DNA from: Elephas maximus indicus
Lineage: Eukaryota; Chordata; Mammalia; Proboscidea; Elephantidae
DNA: 64,000 nucleotides
Reading direction: 5' to 3'
Assembly: GCF_024166365.1 (NCBI RefSeq)
Contig: NC_064825.1
Span: 102,562,480-102,626,479 of the forward strand
Shown: positions 13,401 through 25,400 of the stretch, one piece after another
Position numbering within the stretch: position 1 is the first letter of the stretch
Layout: every line of letters begins with the position of its first letter
Position numbers and translations under genes: made by a program
The notes under the pieces: generated by a model
The model's database searches: none
Seen by the model: only the letters and a program-made list of their open reading frames with translations
What the model was told of the DNA's origin: nothing

Positions 13401-16400
13401 AGAAGTCTTTAAATAAATGTTAGAAGCAGTAGTATTACCTTGACCTATAAGAGCACTGCTATTGTAGCATTAGAAAGATCTGGGTGCATATTCTGCCTGT
13501 GTCCCATAAACTGATGACCTTGAACTTTTTTTTAACTTCTCTCAGTTCTGTTTCTATATCTGTCAAATGGGGAAAATAATAGTAACTAACTCATAGGGTG
13601 GTTGTGAGAGTTCAACAACAACAAAAATACATATAATCCATCCACATATGAGCAGTTGATATTTCACAAAGGCCCCAAAACAGTCAAATGGGGAAAAGAC
13701 AGTCTTTTTAACAAATGATGCTGACATAACTGGATATCCATCTGCAAAAAAATGAAACAAGACCCATACTTCACTCCATGCACAAAAACTAACTCAAAAT
13801 GGATCAAAGACCTAAATACAAAATCTAAAATGATAAAGATCATGGAACTAAAAATAGGGACAATGTTAGGAGCCCTAATACATGGCATAAACAGTATACA
13901 AAACATTATAAAGAATGTAGAAGAAAAACTAGATAACTGGGAGCTCCTAAAAATCAAACACTTATGCTCATCCAAAGACTTCACCAAAAGAGTAAAAAGA
14001 CTACCTACAGACTGGGAAAAAGTTTTTAGCTGTGACATTTCTGATCAGCACCTGATCTCTAAAATCTACACGATACTGCAAAAACTCAACTGCAAAAAGA
14101 CAAATAACCCAATTAAAAAATGGGCAAAAGATATGAATAGACACATCACTAAAAAAGACATTCAGGTAGCTAACAGATATATGAGGAAATGTTCACAATC
14201 ATTAGCCATTAGAGAAATGCAGATCAAAACTACAGTGAGATTTCATCTCACTCCAACAAGGCTGGCATCAATCCAAAAAACACAAAATAATAAATGTTGG
14301 AGAGGCTGTGGAGAGATTGGAACACTTATACACTGCTGGTGGGAATGTAAAATGGTACAACCACTGTGGAAATCGATTTGGCGCTTCCTTAAAAAGCTAG
14401 AAATAGAACTACCATACAATCCAGCAATCCCACTCCTTGGAATATATCCTAGAGAAATAAGAGCCTTTACAGGAACAGATATATGCATACCCATGTTTAT
14501 TGCAACACTGTTTACAATAGCAAAAAAATGGAAGCAACCAAGGTGCCCATCAACAGATGAATGGATAAATAATGGTATATTCACACAATGGAATACTATG
14601 CATCGATAAAGAACAGTGATGAATCCGTGAAACATTTCATAACGTGGAGGAACCTGGAAGGCATTATGCTGAGTGAAATTAGTCAGTTGCAAAAGGACAA
14701 ATGTTGTATAAGACCACTATTATACGAACTTGAGAAATAGTTTAAACTGAGAAGAAAACATTCTTTTGTGGTTACGGTGGGGGGGGGGGAAGGGAGGGAG
14801 GGTGGGAGAGGGGCATTCACTAATTAGATAGTAGATAAGAACTACTTTAGGTGAAGGGAAAGACAGCACACAATACAGGAGAGGTCAGCACAATTGGACT
14901 AAACCAAAAGCAAAGAAGTTTCCTGAGTAAACTGAATGCTTCGAAGGCCAGCGTAGCAAGGGCAGGAGTCTGGGGACCATGGTTTCAGGGGACATCTAAG
15001 TCAATTGGCATAATAAAATCTATTAAGAAAACATTCTGCATCCCACTTTGAAGAGTGGTGTCTGGGGTCTTAAAAGCTAGCAAGCAGCCATCTAAGATGC
15101 ATCATTTGGTCTCAACCCACCTGGATCAAAGGAGAATGAAGAACACCAAGGACACAAGGTAATTACAAGCCCAAGTGACAGAAAGGGCCACATGAACCAG
15201 AGGCTACATCATCCTGAGAACAAAAGAACTAGATGGTGCCCAGCTACAACCGATGACTGCCCTGACAGGGAACACAACAGAGAACCCCTGAGGGAGCAGG
15301 ATAGCAGTGGGATGCAGACCCCAAATTCTCATAAGACCAGACTTAATGGTCTGACTGAGACTGGAAGGACCCCGCTGGTCACGGCCTCCAGACCTTCTGT
15401 TGGCCCAGGACAGGAACCATTCCCGAAGGCATCTCTTCAGACGTGGATTGGACCGGACAATAGGTTGAAGAGGGATGCTGGTGAGGAGTGAGCTTCTTGG
15501 ATCAGGTGGACACTTGAGACTATGTTGGCATCTCCTGCCTGGAGGGGAGATGAGAGGGTAGAGGAGGTTAGAAGCTGGCAAAATGGACACGAAAAGAGAG
15601 AGTGGAGGGAGAGAGCGGGGTTTCTCATTAGGGGGAGAGTAATTGGGAGTGTGTAGCAAGATGTATATGGGTTTTTGTGTGAGAGACTGACTTGATTTGT
15701 AAACTTTCACTAAAGCACAATAAAAATTATTAAAAAAATACATATAATGCTAAGTGAAATAAGTCAATCACAAAAGGACTAATGTTGTATGAGACCACTA
15801 TTATAAAAATCCAAGAAAAGGTTTACACACAGAAAAAACAATCTTTGATGGTTACGAGGGAGGGGAAATAACTAATTAGAAAGTAGACAAGTGTTAACTT
15901 TGGTGAAGGGAAAGACAACGCCACAATATTGGGGAAGTCAGCACAACTTGAACAAGGCAAAGTCACAGAAGCTTCCTAGACACATCTAAACACATTGAGG
16001 GACAGAGTTACAGGGGCTGAGGGGTGGGGACCATGGTCTCGGGGGACATCTAGGTCAGTTGGCATAACTTAGTTCATAAAGAAATTGTTCTACATCCTAC
16101 TTTGGTAAGTAGCATTTGGGATCTTAAAAGCTTTTAAGCAGCTAAGATACATCACATTCAGAGCAAAGAGAATGAAGAAAACCAAAGACACAAGGAAAAT
16201 ATTAGTCCAGAGAACTAATAGACTGCATGAACCACAGCTTCCACCAGCCTGAGCCCAGAAGAGCTAGATGGTGCCCAGATATCATCTTTGACCACTCTGA
16301 CAGGGATCACAATAGAAGGTTCCAGACAGAGTGGGAGAAAAATGTAGAACAAAATTCAAATTCACAAAAAAAGACCAGACTGACTAGTCTGACAGAGACT

Positions 16401-19400
16401 GGAAGAACCACCAAGACTATGGCCCCAGGACACTCTGCTAACTCAGAACTGAAGCCACTCCCAAAGTCTGTCTTTCAGCCAAAGATTAGATGGGCCTATA
16501 AAACAAACAATAGCACATGTGAGAAACGTGCTTCTTAGTTCAATCAAGTATATGAGACCAAATGGGCAACACCTGCCCAAAAACAAAGACGAGAAGGCAG
16601 GAAGGAACAGGAAACCTGGCTGAATGGACACGGAGAACCCAGGATGGAAAGAGAAACGGGGAGAGTGCTGACACATTGTGGGGATTGCAACTAATGTCAC
16701 AAAACAATATGTGTATAAATTTTTGAATGAAAAACTAATTATTTGCACTGTAAGCTTTCACCTAAATCATAGTAACTTTTTTTGTGCTTTAGGGGAAAGT
16801 TTACAAATCAGTCTCTCACACAAAAAGCCATATACACCCCGGTGTGCACTCCCAGCTGCTCTCAGCTTAATGAGACAGCACATTCCTCCTCTCCACTGTG
16901 TATTCCCCATGTCCATTCAACCAGCTTATGTCCCCCTCTTCCTTCTCTTCTCGCCACCAGATAGGAGTCGCCTACATAGTCTCCTATGTCTACTTGAGCC
17001 ATGAAGTTCACTCCTCATCAGCATGGTTGTCTGTCTTATAATCGAGGCCAATCCCTGTCTGTAGAGTTGGTTTCGGCAATGGCTCCAGTCTTGGGCTATC
17101 AAAGGGTCTGGGGACCAGGACTGTCAGGGTCTCCCTGATCTCAGACCATTAAGCTTGGTCTTTTTATGAGAATTTAGGATCTGCATCCCACTGTTCTCCT
17201 GATCCATCAGGGATTCTCAGTTGTTAAAACACAATAACATTTTTAAAAATACATTTAAATTGTTTAGCACATTGTAGGCATGCAATTAAGTAGTACTTTC
17301 TTGCAGTTATAATAATGTTGGCATTATTATTACCAGATTTTTAAAAACTAAGAAGTTCCTAGGTTCCCTAAGGCAATGCTTTCTGATCTTTTTTCACATC
17401 AGGACACTCAGAAAATAAGATATAACAATAACAACAACAAAATATATATATATACATACACAAGGAACCCTGGTGGTCAGCAGTTCGAAACCACCAACGA
17501 CTCTGAGGGAGAAAGATGTGCCAGTCTGTGTGTACACACACACACACACACACACACACCCCCCCCCCCACACACACACACCCCAGGCTCTGGCCAAGGG
17601 GACCACCACACCTGTAACTCATTTGAGGTCCAAGTTGGGAAGCTCTGCTGCTCCAAGGTCTAGATTTAAAGCAGTTGTTTTCAAACTTTAGCATCAGAGT
17701 CACGTGCAGGGCTTGTTAAGCCACAGATGGCTGGCCCCGTCCCCAGAGTTTTTGATTCAGCAGGTCTCAGGTAGGGCTTGAGAATTCACATTTCTAACAA
17801 GTTTCCAGGTGATGCTGATAGTCTAGTGATACACACTTTGAGAACCGCTGATTTAGAACATTGATGCCAGTCTCCTGAATTTTAGAAATCACTGGATTAA
17901 AAGGAATTCATTCCCTTCTCTCTTTTTCATCTGAAATGCTATTTAGCTCACTTCTCCCTCACCAAAGGCTAGATTCCCTTGTGAGTAATATGTTTCGTAG
18001 GAAAAGCTCTTTTATCATGGTTATGTTCTAAATACATACAGTGCTTCAAAAGCACATACATTCCTAAGGAATCTAGTTTTAGACATAGTCCCCATTTACC
18101 CCCATTCCAGAGTCACCTTTCAGCTAGTCCCTGTGTCATGGAGGTGGTGTAGCCTAATGATAAAGGGCTCAGGTGCTAGAGCCAGACATCCCTGGGCTCA
18201 AATTCCAGTTGCTTCACTTACTGGCTTATGAATTTGAGCAAGTTATTTAACTTCTCTAAACTTCAATTTTCTCATCTGTAAAGTAGAAATAAAGCACTTC
18301 CCTCATAGAGTTGTTTTATGGATTTAGTGAGTTAATGCACGTAAAACACCTGCATACTCCTTAAAGGCTATTACCTATTTTAAAAAATAATTCAGTGAAT
18401 GAGAGTATTTCATTCTTATTTTCATTCTTCAAATGTTTACTGACCATCTGCTGCCTGCCAGACCTCATGCTATACACTGAGCATACAGCTTTATGCTTTC
18501 TTGGTATCTTTCTTTTTTTATGTCTCTCCACCATATCTTTCTGCATAGATACCCCCCGCCCAAGGTGTGACTTGTCATTTAAAAGTATCACTGTTGCCCC
18601 ACGAGGTCTTTCCCCCAAACAGACTACCCTTTCCTTCTCCACTCTTTCATTCACCGAGTATTTTTATTCAGTGCCTGTTACATTCTAATCATTTTGCTTT
18701 GTGGTGGGACTATGAGAGTGAGCAAAATTGATGTTGTTCTAGCCCTTGAGGATCTTACAGACTGGTACAAAGTGCTTACAGAGTACTCAGTACATAAAAA
18801 CAGGAGAATCAATCTAATGTGGGGAATCATGGAAGGCTTTTCCTTGAGGAAGAGATGTTGAATCTGGGATCTAAAGAGAAAAACTTGCCCTATCAGATAT
18901 CAAGACTTATTATAAGGCCATCATAATTAAAACAGTATGATACTGGGCCACAGTAGATGGGTCCTGACAGAACAGGAGAAAAATGTGGACAAGAACTCCA
19001 ATTCTTAAAAAGTGAAGACTTACTGGACCAGTTGAGACTAGAGGACTCCCCAAGACTATTGCCCTGAGATGTTCTTTAAACCTTAAATCAGAATTACCCC
19101 TTGAGATCACCTTTTAATTAAATAGCAGATTGGTTCATAAATAAAAAAGATCACCTGTGAGTAATGGGCTTCTTTAAAAAATCTTCTATATGAGACCAAA
19201 TGGTCAAAAATTATTCTGGAGCAAATATGAGAAGGTAAGGGGTCGGGGAAGATAGAGTACTAGAAATGGTACAATCAGAACGGAATGTATGAGAATGATG
19301 ACACATTGTGAAAATGTAATTAATATCACTGAATAATTTGTGTAGAAATTGTTAAATGGGAGCCCAGTTTGCTGTGTAAACTTTCACCTTAAACACATAA

Positions 19401-22400
19401 AATGTTATTTAAAAAAAAAAAAAAAAAAAACACCTTAATACTAGAGTAAGGATAGACAAGTATATCATGCTAGACAGGCCAGAACAACCCCATGCACTTA
19501 TAAAAACCTATATATATATAAAAGGTAGTATTGCAGAGAGTAGGGAAAGGGATGTTTTAATAAATGGTGGTGGGACAATTAGTTATTCACATGAAAAAAT
19601 AAAATTAGATCCCTACTTCATACTATATTCAGAAATCAATTTTATATAGATTATAGACCCAAATATGAAATATAAAACTATAATACTCTTAGAAAGAGAA
19701 TAGAAAATATTTTTATGGCTTCCAGGTAGCAAAGGAATTCTTAAACAAGATACAAAAAGCCCAAGCCCAATGGACAAAATTGATAAATTTGACCACAAAC
19801 AAAATTGCATTCATTTATTCCATCATTATTTGTTGTTGTTGTTAGCTGCCATGAAGTCAGTAACCAAGCACAACGGAACAGAACTCTACCTAGTCCTTTG
19901 CAACCCCCATGATCAGTTGGGGATTGGACCATCCAGGCATTTTTTCCTAGTCTGTCTTAGTCTGGAAGCTCCACTGAAACCAGTTCAGCCTCATAGCAAC
20001 ATACGGGCTTCCACTGACAGACAGGAGGTAGCTGTGCATGAGGTGTATTGGCCAGAAATCAAACCTAGGTCTCCCACTTGGAGGCAAGAATTCTAGCAGC
20101 CAGTGAAAACTCTGAATCACAATGGTTCAATCCTGCTGTGCTTGAGGTCACTGGGAGTCAGGGGCCCACTCCAAGGCAGCTACAAACAATAAAGGATGAG
20201 TTGGATATAGGTAAGGAGCGCTGAATGACCAATGCCCTCATTCAATCATTAGTCAATGTTCATGAGCCTATTATGTGCCAGCCACTCTTGCCAGCACTGA
20301 GGATAGAGTAGTGAATAAAACAAAGTCCATGCCCTCATGGAACTGACATTCAAGAGAGAAGAAATATCAGCTAGGAAGCAAGGATTCTCTGATGGTGAAT
20401 TGAACCCTGGCCACCGCAGTAAAAGTGTCAAATCCTAGCCACTGCACTAGGATTCTCCACTCAACAAAAGACACCATAAGCAAAGTTGAAAGACAAGCCA
20501 GAGACTGGAAGAGGATGCTTGTTAAATGTGTATAACTGGCAAAGGATTAGTCTCCAGAATTTTTTAGTCTCGAGAATTTTCTATAAAGAATTCCTACAAA
20601 TCAATAAGAAAAAGACAAAGAACCCCAGTAGAAAAAAAGGCCAAAGATGTGAACGGGCAATTCACGGAAGACAACATCTTAATAGCTAGTAAGCACTTGA
20701 GCATATTTTCATGCCCAAACTCACTAGTAATCAAGGGCATGCCAATTAAATTAAGATACCACTTTACACCAATCAAACTGGTAAAAAAATTTTAAAAGTC
20801 TGATAATATAAGTGTTGGTAACGACGTGGAGCAGTGGGGATGCTCATGAACTGCTGCAGGTGGGAGTGTAAATAGACACAATCACTCTCAGGCAATTTGG
20901 GCACATCTGAAAACTGCTCAAGAGGTGCACAGGGGCCTAAGGACACATGCAGCATTGTTTGTGATAACTGCCCATTAGCAACAATCTGTATGCCCCTTTG
21001 CAGAAGGAGGTGGACATAGAGTGTGGAATTCTCTGCAGCAGCCAAAACTTGTACAGATACACAGGCATCGACACTGATAAATCTCTAAAATAGCAAGTTA
21101 CAGAATGATACATAGAGTTTGAAAACAAGCAAACAATGCTATGTAATGATTTAAGAAAGTAGATATTTGCATGAATGCAGAGTATAAAAACATGCAGAGG
21201 AATGCTAAGCTCCCAACTTCTGGGAAACCTCTGTGATCCCTGGGGAAAAGGGTAGAGGATTGGGATGAGGGATGGGTACACAGGAGGCTTGAGTGGCATC
21301 CATGGTATTTTATAAAGCTTTTAAAAATTGAAGCAAGGATGGCAAAACGTTAGCGTTTGGTAACGTTGGCTAGTGTACACGGGCATTTGTTATGTTATTC
21401 TCTAATTTTCAGAGGTTTTAAGTATTTCCTTTAAAACAAAAAGGATGCCCTGTGTTCTATTCCTGAGCACTTCTGGAAATCAGCCAGTGAAAACTCTTGA
21501 GAATCACAATGGTTCCATCCCGTTGTGCTTGGGGTTGCCATGACTCAGGGGCCACTTCAAGGCAGCTACAAGCAATAAAGGGTGGGTTTAGGATATATAG
21601 GTAGGAAGCAGTGAGAGGGAAACACCCTAGGGAGAGGGAGGAGCATGGGAGGAAAGCCAGGCTTTGTATGGCAGTGGTAACCAAGGGAAACTGAGAGAAG
21701 CCAGTAGGCCTGGAGCTTGAGGAGTCTGGGGACAGGGAGAGGGAAGGAGGGCCCTATAGGCCATGTATGGGATTTGGGCCTTTATCCTAAGAGCAGTGGA
21801 ACAGTCCTGAAAGGCTTTCAAGTAGGCAGGGCTCTAGCTGTCAGGCTTCCTGGGAGAGATCAGGGTTTAACTGTCTGAGCTGGGGCCTTCATGCTGATTG
21901 GAGGGAAGAAGGAGCATCTGGGGCTTAGGCTTCTGGGGGCAGATGCTATAGACTAACAACACACCAAGGGGAGAAGGGACAGATGCATCAGCAGGAAGGC
22001 TTTATTGCCATTAGGGAGCACAGAGCCCACTTTCTCTTACCAGGTGCAGCTGCAGGTGTGATTCGAGTTAGAGAGACCTGTGTTTGAGTTACAGCTCTTT
22101 CACTCCTAGCTTGTGACGTTGGTCAATTTTCTTAACTTCTGTGAACCTCTGTGTTCTCAGTGAAGATACTCATGGTGCTTACCTCATAGGAGTAATACAA
22201 GGAGAAATGAAATGATGGATATATATTGCTGACAGTAAGTCCCTAATGAATGTTACCCATTAGCATCATTGTTATTATTATTGACCCCTCCCTCTGGGTC
22301 AAGCCTATCAGGAACTCAGGGCAGGTAGGGTTTATGGAACCCAGAGCTGCTGCCTGGACCTAGGGTTAAGTGTCCAGGGGAGAGTAGTGACCTGGACATC

Positions 22401-25400
22401 CACATGGCTTTGAGGGCCTGGACTTGTGGCAGCTTGTGCAACAGGAGGGTGCCTCCAGCGAAGTCCAGAAGAGCGACAGTCCTAAGGAGCTGTTGCAGGA
22501 AACCTTGACAGCAGTAATTTTCTCCCCCTGGGGAAGGTCACCAGTGTGTAGTTTTATTGCTGTCCCTCACTCATGGCCCTGACATTACAGCCCTGTTAGC
22601 CCAAACAGATCCTGGACACACTTCAGCCTCCATGAAGGACACTGGTGGTGTGACCTCCCAAAAGAACTGCATTCACAGAAGGTGACTCTTCTTTTTCGCC
22701 CCTTCTTTTTGGCTTCCCCAAAAAGTGAACTTGAAACAAGATAACCAGCTTCCGCCTGGGAGCCTCTGCCTGGTTGGGTGCTGGCAGCCCTTAGTTCCTC
22801 TGAGGTATATTTTTGCTATTTGCTATTTAGGGCTCTTCCGGGACCTGAAACCAGATAGCATACACTTACTGATAGCAACTTATTGAGTGTTTATTATACC
22901 CTAGGCACAGTACATCATCATACTGACTCTTCACAATAATGTGAAATAGGGACTATGATTATCTCCTCTTTACAGAAGAAACTGAGGCTCTGAGAGGAAA
23001 AGTAACTTGCCCAAGAAAAGGTATCTTAGCCAGTGAGTGGTGGAGCTGGGCTTTGATCTCAGAGCTGTCCAACCCAGAACTGCAAGAAGTGGTGCAGCTT
23101 GTACCACTAGACCAGGGATACTGACCCTTAGGGGTGAATAAGAAGTTGGCAAGTCAGTAGGTTCAGGCTGGAAGTTCTTGCTTCCTTGGCACCCACTTAA
23201 CTCTCAGCCAGCCAGCCCATCCCAGCTGTGGGAAGTCAGTGAGGGAAGGCGAGAGAGAGAGAGAGAGACTGGCCAGCCCCTCGGGATTAGCCTGGACCCT
23301 GCCAAGTGTTCTTTCTTCATTCCAGTCCCCTGCCCTGAACTCCACCCTACACATGGTTCTGCTCAGAGCCAGCCTGGACTGGAGTGCCTTTGCTTCTCCC
23401 CCAGAGTGCTTCTCTCTAGCCCTGAGGCCTGGCCCGCAAGGATCAGTCCATGATCCAATAGATTTGCACAGACTCTTGTTGGCAGCAGCTCCTTACTGGC
23501 TCCGCTTCAAAGCAGGGGCGGCCAGGCTCCTCCAGGTGTCAGAAGCAGCTGGCACATTAGCAAAAGGCCTCTGGCAGGAAGGGGTGTTGAGCCAACTGCC
23601 ATCACCTGGAAAACAGCACATGTGGATGACCTTGTCTCTAAGGAGATTCTGTTTTGAGCCCTCTGGGGGTGGCAAGGAGTTTAAGTTCAGGATGAAGGAG
23701 CTGTCCATGGAGGTGTGGAGCCAGCCTGGGGATGTCCCTGTCACCAAAAGCAAGAGAGACCTGTAGCCTCCTGCCTACCTTTTCCCACAGTCCTGTCACC
23801 ATTCCAACACAAAGAGATGTCCAGAACATTCATGGGTCAGAGCATTCATTTGGAGATGGACAGTGCAGCATATGATGTTTTTAAAAGCGCCTTTCTGTAA
23901 GTCTGTCAGAATCCTCTGAACAGCAAAATTTTCCCTACCGGCACCAGCACTAATAAGAGAGGCCAGGGCTGGAAGAAGCCCTTGGGAAAGAATGAACCTT
24001 GGAGCTTCTACTCAGACATCTCCGGCAACAAGCAACTCAATCCCAGAGTTGAGCAGCTTGAAAAAATCTTTCTCGTAATGAGCCAAACTCTCAATTCCTG
24101 TGACATCCCCCTCAGAGGCAGCCCTCACTTCATCTTAGTCTTCTCTTCCAAGCTAAAGGATCTTTCGGTTTGTACAGAGGGGTATGGGGGTGGGGAACAT
24201 TAGGGGTAGAGGGATGGGCTTGTCTGAGGACATGAGGAAGGAAAGAGCATGACCATTGAGAAGAGCTGAGGGGTCAATGTGGCTGGAATATAGCGAGAGA
24301 GGCTGCCCGTGGCCTTCAACGAGCCTAGAGGGGCGAGGAGAGGTGGAAGGTGGATTGAACGAGCTCATAGCCTGGATAAGAATAGGGACTCCACTCTAAG
24401 GGCAATGGGAAGCCCGTCAAGGTTTTAAACAGAGCTGTCAGATGGTCAAGTTCACATTTTAAAAAAGACCCTTCTGACCACACAATGGAGACTGGATTAT
24501 AAGGAGGCAAGAGTAGTTGAAGGGAAACCAGGTAGGAGGCCTTGCAGTTGTCCAGGAAAAAGAGGGAAAGGCCAGGCTTAGGCTGGGGGCTGTGCAAGCA
24601 GAGAGAACTTCAGGAGATAGGTTTGATAGGACCTGGTGAATAATGGACATGGGCGAGGGAGGGATTTCCAGGATAGCTAGGATGACTCCCAGGCTTCTGG
24701 CTGAGCAGACAAGTGGGTGGTGTTGCCATTAATGAAAGTGAAGATCCAATTGGTGTTTTTTGCCAGCCAGTCTCACAACCTGCAATCAAGAAAACCCCTC
24801 AGCCCTTTCACACCTGTGACTGGAATCCACCTACATGTCCTCAGAAAGCAAGCTCCTGCCAATGTTGGCTTCCCTAACCCCAACTTGCCCAGTGGTCCCT
24901 CCTGACCAGTGGACATTTCTGCCAACCAAGGAGCAGGGGTCAAAACCAGAGTACATGCAGGGCTGCCCCGCTTCCACAGAGACTCCTTATATCAATGGGT
25001 GTCTCTGTCCTTGGAGGGCCATGTACACACTGTCCCCCAGATGCTGATGAGCTAAGAATGGCCTCTGATGAAGAGCTGCCAGCTGGTTCTGCCAGCTGGG
25101 GTGGATCCTCTTTGGAGCTTATAGCTCTATCAGTTGCTGAGATAGGAAGATTTTATGGCAGTCTGCTTCAAAGCTGAGGTGTGGCAGGGCCTATCTCAGG
25201 AGCATGTTGTCTAACGAGAACGAAAAATGGGGGTACTTACAAAATGTGGAGGAATCAGTGGGTGGTGATGGTTGCACAACTTTGTGGATAACTAAAAACC
25301 ACTGAGCTGCACACTTTTTTTCATATTTTTTATGGCTTTATAAAAATACATATCACACATATGCCAGTTCAGTGTTTTTCAGGTGTACATGAGTAGTACA

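Larger units (their letters stand above)
18880..21430 (+). repeat. Old L1 (L1M-type) ORF2 3' region, interrupted by later insertions
   Basis: Pieces of one old L1 lie at about 18880-18945, 19434-19828 and 20462-21430. They carry diverged ORF2-like text (CAAGATACAAAAAGCCCAAG, AAGACACCATAAGCAAAGTT, CACTTTACACCAATCAAACT) in the order expected. Between them sit a younger L1 3' end and SINE sequence. Confidence 0.7.

Noticed and set aside
13752-14609. A 285-codon frame as a possible host gene
   Set aside because: Its sequence is the C-terminal part of L1 ORF2, so it belongs to the L1 insertion.
17368-17703. Frames rich in Cys/Val or Thr/His
   Set aside because: They are translations of the CA/C microsatellite.
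20390-20462. A tRNA-like fragment
   Set aside because: It resembles an inverted SINE head but is too short and diverged for a confident call.
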